Assembly: GCF_000832985.1 (NCBI RefSeq)
Contig: NZ_CP009920.1
Span: 1,426,001-1,490,000, forward strand
Direction: 5' to 3'
DNA: 64,000 bases
Source of the DNA: Priestia megaterium NBRC 15308 = ATCC 14581
GTDB lineage: Bacteria > Bacillota > Bacilli > Bacillales > Bacillaceae_H
In this document: positions 56,963 through 64,000 of the stretch, one piece after another
Numbering within the stretch: the first letter of the stretch is position 1
Layout: every line of letters begins with the position of its first letter
The notes under the pieces: model-generated
Told to the model about the DNA's origin: nothing
Seen by the model: only the letters and a program-made list of their open reading frames with translations
Databases searched by the model: none
Made by a program: the position numbers and the translations under genes

Positions 56963-58513
56963 ATGTCTAAATTTTTACAGGGAACTATTATTTTAATAAT
57001 TGCTGGCTTAATTACACGTGTACTCGGGTTTGTCAATCGAATTGTGGTGGCTCGAATGATTGGAGACGAAGGTGTGGGACTTTATATGATGGCGGTCCCC
57101 ACGCTGGTATTAGTAATCACCTTAACACAGCTTGGGCTACCGGTTGCCATATCCAAGTTAGTGGCAGAAGCAGAAGCTTTAGGTGACAGGCATAAAATAA
57201 AAAAAATACTTGTCGTCTCTTTAAGCATTACGTGTACGCTTAGCGTTTTATTTACGCTCGGATTAATATTATTCGCTCCCGTTGTAGCAAAAACCTTCTT
57301 TACAGATTCACGTACGATCTATCCGCTGCTGGCGATTATTCCTGTTATTCCAATCATCGCCGTTTCGTCTGTCATCCGCGGATATTTTCAAGGAAAGCAG
57401 CAAATGAAGCCTGCTGCTTATTCTCAAATTATCGAACAAGTGGTGCGCATTACGTTAATTGCCGTATGTACAAAAGCATTTTTGCCCTATGGAATTGAGT
57501 ACGCTGCGGCTGGTGCTATGCTATCTTCCGTATTTGGAGAACTAGCTTCACTGTTTTACATGATGTTTATGTTCAAGCGAAAGAAGAAAATAACGGTAAG
57601 ACGAAAATTTTTTGCTTCTTTACATGCGGGCAAAGATACGTTCTTTGACTTAATGGGAATTGCTCTTCCCACGACAGGAAGCCGCATGATTGGGTCAATT
57701 TCTTGGTTTTTAGAACCGATTGTAGTAGCTCAAAGTTTAGCAATTGCAGGAGTAGCGACAGCTGTAGCAACGAAGCAGTACGGAGAATTAACAGGCTTTG
57801 CACTCCCTCTCCTGATGCTGCCTTCTTTTGTAACGGTGTCTCTATCCACGTCTTTGGTTCCCGCAATCAGTGAATCTCTTGCACAGAATCAAATGAAGCA
57901 AATCGAATATCGACTTCATCAAGCTCTCCGCTTGTCGTTTGTAACAGGCGGGCTAGCCGTTGTTGTTCTTTATGTATTTGCTAATCCGGTAATGGAATTG
58001 ATGTATGGTTCTGACAAAGCTGCTATTTTTGTCAAAGTAATGGCGCCTTTTTTTATCTTTTATTACTTTCAAGGGCCGCTTCAAGCTGTTCTGCAGGCGC
58101 TAGACCTTGCAAAAGCCGCCATGATTAACAGTTTTATAGGAGCAGCGGTCAAAACATCTCTTATCTTCTTACTCGCAACTCAGCCAAATCTAGGCATTAT
58201 GGGAGCTGGTCTTGCAATTGTTGTGGGAATGATGCTTGTCACTCTTTTACACCTGTCTACCGTCATGAAAAAAATCACGTATAAGATTCATGTGTTTGAG
58301 TATCTTCGCAGTTTTTCTGTAATGGGGATATCAGGTTTTACCGGACACTTCGCTTATATGAACCTTTTCACTTCCATCCCTTTGAGCTTACGAACCGTTT
58401 TATCGATTGCACTTACAAGCATTGTATACGTACTGTTTTTGCTGCTTTTTAGACTGATAACAAAAGAAGAATTAAACCGTTTTTCTGTTTTACGCTATTT
58501 TAAACGAAAATAA
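56963..58513 (+). CDS. spoVB: Stage V sporulation protein B
   Basis: A 516-residue polytopic protein of the MATE/MOP (MurJ-like) flippase group with about 14 hydrophobic segments. The N-terminus FLQGTIILIIAGLITRVLGFVNRIVVAR matches SpoVB. It is required for spore cortex synthesis, probably by moving lipid II. The Shine-Dalgarno before the ATG at 56963 is weak (AAGCAGTGAG). The frame is open 20 codons further upstream but without a better start. A terminator follows. Confidence 0.93.
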   Translation: MSKFLQGTIILIIAGLITRVLGFVNRIVVARMIGDEGVGLYMMAVPTLVLVITLTQLGLPVAISKLVAEAEALGDRHKIKKILVVSLSITCTLSVLFTLGLILFAPVVAKTFFTDSRTIYPLLAIIPVIPIIAVSSVIRGYFQGKQQMKPAAYSQIIEQVVRITLIAVCTKAFLPYGIEYAAAGAMLSSVFGELASLFYMMFMFKRKKKITVRRKFFASLHAGKDTFFDLMGIALPTTGSRMIGSISWFLEPIVVAQSLAIAGVATAVATKQYGELTGFALPLLMLPSFVTVSLSTSLVPAISESLAQNQMKQIEYRLHQALRLSFVTGGLAVVVLYVFANPVMELMYGSDKAAIFVKVMAPFFIFYYFQGPLQAVLQALDLAKAAMINSFIGAAVKTSLIFLLATQPNLGIMGAGLAIVVGMMLVTLLHLSTVMKKITYKIHVFEYLRSFSVMGISGFTGHFAYMNLFTSIPLSLRTVLSIALTSIVYVLFLLLFRLITKEELNRFSVLRYFKRK

Positions 58514-58537
58514 AACGCGGAGCAATCCGCGTTTTAT
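58510..58537. terminator. Bidirectional terminator between spoVB and yrbG
   Basis: ATAAAACGCGGA and TCCGCGTTTTAT pair around a 4-base loop. It covers the ends of both convergent genes. Confidence 0.85.
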
Positions 58538-59187
58538 TGTTTCACATCTACCAAATCTATAAAAAATTTTCCGTTGTCATAGCTGCAATATGAAACCTTA
58601 TCTAAGTTTGAATACCCTAGCTTTTCCAGCTCTGTCTTTAACCATTCCGTCGTTTTATGTTCATGTAGCAGATGCTCTTCTTGAATAATGCCATCAATGA
58701 TAAAAGGCAAATTCAAATTGCCTTTTTTGCCTGATTGCTGATCTTTCTCAAACACGGACAGCCTTCCTGAAGATTCTAAAATAGCAAATTCAACATCAGC
58801 TACATTTTTTATATTTTTATCACGCAGCTGCACGAGCAAGTCATTGAAGTTATATCGCTGCCTTTTCATTTCATGTTCGTTTATTTTTCCATTTTCAATG
58901 ATAATACTAGGTTTGCCATCAATAAAATTTCGCATTCGATTGCTTTTAAGAGACCATATAGCTAAGCCGATTTGAATAATAAGAAGCGTTAACATCGGAA
59001 GAATTGAATACAGCAAAGGATCTTTTGGGTTTTCAATAGCCATTACTGCCATTTCAGCAATCATAATAAAGACAACTAAATCCAAAATGCTCAGCTCTCC
59101 TATTTCCCTTTTACCCATGACGCGAAAAATAATTAAAACTACTACGTATAAAAGCACGGTTCGCGCAACCATGATCAATAGTTCCAC
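58534..59187 (-). CDS. yrbG: DUF421 membrane protein YrbG
   Basis: A 217-residue protein with three N-terminal membrane helices (about residues 4-22, 36-54 and 60-80) and a soluble DUF421 domain (RNFIDGKPSIIIENGKI onward). This is the YetF/YrbG type; its function is unknown, though relatives matter in spores. The GTG at 59187 stands 8 nt after AAAGGAGG. The ATG at 59229 has no signal and is rejected. It is convergent with spoVB. Confidence 0.85.
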   Translation of the reverse strand: MELLIMVARTVLLYVVVLIIFRVMGKREIGELSILDLVVFIMIAEMAVMAIENPKDPLLYSILPMLTLLIIQIGLAIWSLKSNRMRNFIDGKPSIIIENGKINEHEMKRQRYNFNDLLVQLRDKNIKNVADVEFAILESSGRLSVFEKDQQSGKKGNLNLPFIIDGIIQEEHLLHEHKTTEWLKTELEKLGYSNLDKVSYCSYDNGKFFIDLVDVKQ

Positions 59188-59333
59188 TGCAAAGACCTCC
59201 TTTATGTATTCCCTTGTAGTTTGTACCATTTATTTTAAAATAGCCTTACTTTTATGCGTCTATTTTGAAGTCATCCCGAATATGCTCGTACTAAGGGTTC
59301 ACCTATCTTTTTATTTCATGGGGGGGAAACAAG

Positions 59334-59717
59334 TTGGGTGCAAAACGAATGAGCAATGCTGTATTTGCAGGAGTAGCAACAATCTTAGTGATGGCTTTAG
59401 CGATTAGCATTATCTTTTCGCTTATTTTAAAATTTACATCGCTTGAAGAACAGTCGGTCCGTTTATTTTTACTTATTCTCTCATTTATTACACTGTTTAT
59501 CGGAGGATTTATCGCGGGAGGACGAAACGGTTCAAAAGGACTTCTCGTTGGAGGAGCCACTGGTATTTCTTATTCTTTTTTAATGTTTTTACTACAATTT
59601 CTCGGCTATAGTCACCTGTTTTCTGCACAGCAGCTCTTATTTCACGCTGGATTTATTGGAGTCGCTATTCTAGGGGGAATTGTTGGCGTAAACATTGCCG
59701 GTTCACGAGAAGCATAA
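59334..59717 (+). CDS. yrzE: TIGR04086-type membrane protein YrzE
   Basis: A 127-residue protein with four hydrophobic segments and the glycine-rich middle IGGFIAGGRNGSKGLLVGG, typical of the TIGR04086 family (YrzE in B. subtilis). Its function is unknown. The TTG at 59334 follows a GGGGGG run at 8-nt spacing; the first ATG codon in frame comes four codons later (MSNAVF) and is possible. It converges on yajC, with a shared terminator. Confidence 0.8.
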   Translation: MGAKRMSNAVFAGVATILVMALAISIIFSLILKFTSLEEQSVRLFLLILSFITLFIGGFIAGGRNGSKGLLVGGATGISYSFLMFLLQFLGYSHLFSAQQLLFHAGFIGVAILGGIVGVNIAGSREA

Positions 59718-59752
59718 AAAAACGTCACGTACATGTACGTGACGTTTTTTTA
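59717..59752. terminator. Bidirectional palindromic terminator between yrzE and yajC
   Basis: A perfect palindrome ACGTCACGTACA/TGTACGTGACGT with A7 and T7 at its ends. Confidence 0.93.
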
Positions 59753-60016
59753 TTAATCTACGCTTCTTACTTCACGAATAGCATTGCGGTCAAACGTTAA
59801 TTTTGAACCGTCAGTGCTGCGAACCACAACTTGTGACTCATCGATTGCGTCTACCAAACCGTGCATACCGCCAATTGTAACAACCTTATCACCTTTTTTA
59901 AGTGCTGATTGCATTTGCTGTACGTTTTTTTGACGTTTTTGCTGTGGACGGATTAACAAGAAATAGAAAATGACAAACATTAAAAGTAATGGCCAAATAT
60001 TTTGTAAAACACCCAT
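59753..60016 (-). CDS. yajC: Preprotein translocase accessory subunit YajC
   Basis: An 87-residue protein with one N-terminal membrane helix (WPLLLMFVIFYFLLI), the motif RPQQKRQK and the soluble segment LKKGDKVVTIGGMHG. YajC associates with SecDF, whose gene is nearby at 54-56 kb. It lies after tgt in the order queA-tgt-yajC. Confidence 0.95.
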   Translation of the reverse strand: MGVLQNIWPLLLMFVIFYFLLIRPQQKRQKNVQQMQSALKKGDKVVTIGGMHGLVDAIDESQVVVRSTDGSKLTFDRNAIREVRSVD

Positions 60017-60088
60017 GAAAACTCCTCCTTTTATTTATATTATCAACAGGTACTCATTCATAAATTTGATGAAAATTCCTGTAGTGAC

Positions 60089-61246
<1,158 letters not shown>

Positions 61247-61251
61247 TTAAA

Positions 61252-62280
61252 TTACAAAATTAGCATCGCGTCGCCGAAGCTGAAAAAGCGATACTTCTCT
61301 ACTACAGCTTGTTCATAGGCAGAAATGACGTTTTCTCTTCCTGCTAAGGCACTTACAAGCATAATGAGCGTAGATTTTGGAAGGTGGAAATTTGTAATCA
61401 TTCCATCAATTGCTTTAAATTCATACCCTGGGAAGATAAAAATGTTGGTCCAGCCTGAAGAAGCAACAAATTTGCCGTTATGCTCAGTTGCAATCGTTTC
61501 AAGGGTACGGGTAGAAGTTGTGCCTACTGAAATAATGCGACCGCCTTTTTCGCGTACGCTGTTTAGTAAAGCAGCGGTTCCTTCACTCACTTGATAAAAC
61601 TCTGAGTGCATATCGTGCTCTTCTAAGTCGTCAACGCTGACTGGACGGAATGTACCCAATCCGACATGAAGCGTTAAAAATGCAATATGCACACCTTTTT
61701 CTTTTAACTGTTCAAGCATCTCTTCTGTAAAGTGAAGACCTGCTGTTGGCGCTGCTGCAGAACCTTGTTCGCGAGCAAAAACCGTTTGGTAGCGTTCTTG
61801 ATCATCCAAGCGCTCTTTAATATAAGGAGGCAGCGGCATTTCTCCCAGTTGTTCTAGAACCTCATAAAAGATGCCTTCATAGTTGAATTCTAACAAACGT
61901 CCGCCTTGGTCGCTCGTTTCTTTACATACAGCTGTCAGACGTCCGTCACCAAACGAAATAACCGTGCCTTCTTTTACTCGCTTAGCCGGTTTTACAAGTG
62001 TCTCCCACGTATCGCCTTGTGTTTGTTTTAAAAGCAATACTTCAATATTAGCACCTGTATCTTCTTTTGTCCCAAATAACCGTGCAGGAAGAACACGCGT
62101 GTCGTTTAACACTAAACAATCTCCTTCTTGCACATAATCAAGAAGGTCATGAAACATATGATGCTTCACACTTCCTGTTTCTTTGTTTAATACCATGAGT
62201 CTTGACGCATCTCGCTGCTCAAGTGGTGTTTGCGCAATCAATTCTTCTGGTAAATGAAAATCAAATAAATCTACTTTCAA
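61252..62280 (-). CDS. queA: S-adenosylmethionine:tRNA ribosyltransferase-isomerase
   Basis: A 342-residue enzyme that builds epoxyqueuosine from preQ1-tRNA and SAM. Conserved parts are [34 protein letters not shown] and [11 protein letters not shown]. The TTG at 62280 lies 6 nt after AGGTGA and gives the family length. The GTG at 62289 is part of that signal. It is placed between the DUF2905 gene and tgt. Confidence 0.95.
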   Translation of the reverse strand: MKVDLFDFHLPEELIAQTPLEQRDASRLMVLNKETGSVKHHMFHDLLDYVQEGDCLVLNDTRVLPARLFGTKEDTGANIEVLLLKQTQGDTWETLVKPAKRVKEGTVISFGDGRLTAVCKETSDQGGRLLEFNYEGIFYEVLEQLGEMPLPPYIKERLDDQERYQTVFAREQGSAAAPTAGLHFTEEMLEQLKEKGVHIAFLTLHVGLGTFRPVSVDDLEEHDMHSEFYQVSEGTAALLNSVREKGGRIISVGTTSTRTLETIATEHNGKFVASSGWTNIFIFPGYEFKAIDGMITNFHLPKSTLIMLVSALAGRENVISAYEQAVVEKYRFFSFGDAMLIL

Positions 62281-62303
62281 AATGTTCACCTGTTTCTACT
62301 TAA

Positions 62304-62504
62304 TTATTTAAATCTGCCAATTACATAAAAAATAAGTGATAACACAACGCTTACTAGAATACATGTCACAATCGGGAAATAAAAGGTTGTATTTCCTTTT
62401 TTGATAAAAATATCGCCAGGAAGCTTGCCAACAAACTGCCATAACAGCCCAATGACGACTAAAATGCCCCCTAATGTGATAAGCATCTTAGGCATATCAT
62501 TCAC
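62304..62504 (-). CDS. DUF2905 small membrane protein
   Basis: A 66-residue protein with two membrane helices (about residues 7-23 and 43-62) and the central [19 protein letters not shown], the DUF2905 signature. Its function is unknown. The GTG at 62504 overlaps the ruvB stop by 4 bp (GTGA), with GGAGGTG 8 nt upstream, so it is translated with ruvB. Confidence 0.87.
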   Translation of the reverse strand: MNDMPKMLITLGGILVVIGLLWQFVGKLPGDIFIKKGNTTFYFPIVTCILVSVVLSLIFYVIGRFK

Positions 62505-63502
62505 TGATCAGGCACCTCCAGCTGAAAATGATCATAAACCAAAGGCGTCACGATTCGTCCTCGCGGCGTCCGCTGCAAAAAGCCGATTTGCAATAGATAC
62601 GGCTCGTATACGTCTTCAATTGTGTGAGACTCTTCACCAATAGTAGCCGATATTGTGTCTAACCCTACAGGTCCGCCCCTAAATTTTTCGATAATCCCTC
62701 TTAATAATTTATGGTCAATATGATCAAGACCTAAACGGTCCACCTGCAACATTTCTAATGCTTCGTTGGCAAGCCTTTCGGTTATGGCTCCGTCTCCTTT
62801 GACCTGAGCAAAATCTCTGACTCTTCGAAGCAAGCGATTCGCAATACGCGGAGTTCCCCTAGCACGCCTAGCCATCTCAAACGTAGCTTTCTCATCAATC
62901 TCTACATCTAAAATAGCGGCTGTCCTTTCTACTATCGAAGCAAGATCTTCTTCTTGGTAATATTCTAAACGGCTTAAAACGCCGAAGCGATCACGCAAAG
63001 GAGAAGATAAAAGCCCGGCTCTTGTCGTTGCACCTACTAGCGTAAACGGAGGCAAATCCAGACGGACGGAGCGTGCACTCGGTCCTTTTCCAATAACAAT
63101 ATCCAAACAGAAATCTTCCATTGCTGGGTATAGTACTTCTTCAACCGAACGATTTAATCGATGAATTTCATCAATAAAAAGCACATCTCCAGGCTCTAAG
63201 CTGGTTAAAACTGCGGCTAAGTCGCCTGGACGCTCAATGGCTGGCCCTGAGGTCGTTCGGATTTGCACGCCCATTTCATTAGCGATAATAGTAGCAAGGG
63301 TTGTTTTCCCCAATCCTGGAGGACCATATAAGAGCACGTGATCTAACGTTTCGCTTCGCATTTTGGCAGCTTTAATAAAAATGTCCAGATGGGATTTTAC
63401 TTTATGCTGACCAATATACTGCTGTAAGGTTTGCGGCCGCAAACTCTGCTCGATGATTTCTTCTTCACCAAGAACATCTCCCGTTACAATACGATCGTCC
63501 AT
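62501..63502 (-). CDS. ruvB: Holliday junction DNA helicase RuvB
   Basis: A 333-residue AAA+ motor: Walker [10 protein letters not shown] (near residue 61), Walker B FIDEIHRL, sensor GATTRAG, and the C-terminal winged helix ending in RTPRGRIVT. It drives branch migration with RuvA. The ATG at 63502 follows GGGAGGAG. It lies 16 bp after ruvA. Confidence 0.98.
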   Translation of the reverse strand: MDDRIVTGDVLGEEEIIEQSLRPQTLQQYIGQHKVKSHLDIFIKAAKMRSETLDHVLLYGPPGLGKTTLATIIANEMGVQIRTTSGPAIERPGDLAAVLTSLEPGDVLFIDEIHRLNRSVEEVLYPAMEDFCLDIVIGKGPSARSVRLDLPPFTLVGATTRAGLLSSPLRDRFGVLSRLEYYQEEDLASIVERTAAILDVEIDEKATFEMARRARGTPRIANRLLRRVRDFAQVKGDGAITERLANEALEMLQVDRLGLDHIDHKLLRGIIEKFRGGPVGLDTISATIGEESHTIEDVYEPYLLQIGFLQRTPRGRIVTPLVYDHFQLEVPDQ

Positions 63503-63518
63503 TTTACTCCTCCCTTAC

Positions 63519-64000
63519 TTATTGTTTCAATAATCGTTTTAGCGCTTCTTTAATATACTGATCCGTTGTCATCGTTTCCTTCATTAAAGCCGGAACAATT
63601 TTTTTGATTTCTCTTTCTGCATAACCTAATACTTTAAGTGCTTCAATCGCTTCATCGAGGGCTTCTGAACTTTGAGATTTGACTTCTTGTGCGTCCAAAT
63701 CTGCAAATAAAGAAGGGACGGCATCTGGTACAATATCATGCAGCTTTCCTTTTAAATCTAGAATCATCTGTCGAGCTGTTTTTTTACCTACTCCTGGAAA
63801 CTTAACTAAAAACTTCTCGTCTTCCTCTTCCACAGCTTGGACAACCTGCGCTGGATTACCTGACGCTAAAATAGCTAAACCGCCTTTTGGGCCGATTCCT
63901 GACACGCTAATTAACTTCATAAATAAATCCTTTTGTTCTCGGGAAGCAAACCCGTAAAGTGCAATTACATCTTCTCTTACATATTGATAGGTGTAAACCG
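63519..64000 (-). CDS. ruvA: Holliday junction protein RuvA (5' end beyond window)
   Basis: The frame is open to the window edge, giving the last 159 residues. The visible part starts [22 protein letters not shown], goes on through the HhH segment [16 protein letters not shown] and [15 protein letters not shown], and ends with the RuvB-binding domain III ([19 protein letters not shown]). An internal ATG at 63920 is not the start, because the homology continues upstream of it. Confidence 0.96.
   Translation of the reverse strand, partial: VYTYQYVREDVIALYGFASREQKDLFMKLISVSGIGPKGGLAILASGNPAQVVQAVEEEDEKFLVKFPGVGKKTARQMILDLKGKLHDIVPDAVPSLFADLDAQEVKSQSSEALDEAIEALKVLGYAEREIKKIVPALMKETMTTDQYIKEALKRLLKQ

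Overview
The window is a stretch of ordinary chromosome from a spore-forming, naturally competent-type Bacillaceae. The spore genes (sigK, spoVB, sda), competence genes (comEA/EB/EC, comER, comN), T-box leaders, 6S RNA and gene order all match the Bacillus subtilis yqeM-comE and ruvA-yrhC regions. The moderately AT-rich sequence and the rearranged junctions suggest a relative such as Priestia (Bacillus) megaterium; that species guess is inference. No phage, IS, CRISPR, rRNA or tRNA was seen. Both ends cut genes: comEC at the left and ruvA at the right.

Layout. 1-2900: late competence operon comEA-comEB-comEC (minus) with divergent comER. 2938-8033: the yqeG-yqeH-aroE-yhbY-nadD-yqeK-rsfS-yqeM operon for ribosome assembly, NAD and shikimate. 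8034-8720: a DnaA-box cluster ahead of sda, the checkpoint that blocks sporulation while DNA replicates. 8794-12044: psd and pssA (phosphatidylethanolamine synthesis, divergent), a YjcZ-like peptide, an uninterrupted sigK, and a compact small-peptide unit around yrzI. That unit has a leader ORF, two overlapping terminator hairpins, YrzI, and a 20-residue ORF that looks like the Rae1 cleavage target. 12202-16069: methionine-to-cysteine salvage (yrrT, mtnN, mccA, mccB, yrhC), with a probable CymR site before mccA; cymR itself lies at 37.2-37.6 kb. 16208-25295: yrrS-pbpI, an isochorismatase-like protein, greA, udk, the tRNA wobble-uridine modification genes (yrrO, yrrN, trmR), and mltG.

25708-29910: alanine T-box, alaS, ireB-like yrzL, ruvX, yrzB. 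29940-37608: AI-2E-type permease, small proteins, recD2, a TPR protein, and the tRNA 2-thiolation pair mnmA and yrvO behind cymR. 37835-42240: rarA, then a phosphate uptake operon pstS-pstC-pstA with two sets of 11-bp-spaced Pho boxes but no pstB. 42405-47060: tcdA, 6S RNA, aspS, hisS and a histidine T-box. 47080-51671: yrzK, cell-wall amidase yrvJ, dtd, relA, apt. 51687-64000: recJ, secDF, comN, spoVB, yrbG, yrzE, yajC, tgt, queA, a DUF2905 protein, ruvB and ruvA.

The strongest second-look items are the yrzI unit (11.5-12.1 kb), the pst operon lacking its ATPase, the convergent yrvJ/dtd pair whose C-termini are both encoded by one palindrome, an apparent ATT start for yrvJ, and an isochorismatase-fold protein lacking the catalytic cysteine. 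Most start codons were chosen by Shine-Dalgarno spacing and recalled B. subtilis homologues; none was tested by a database search.
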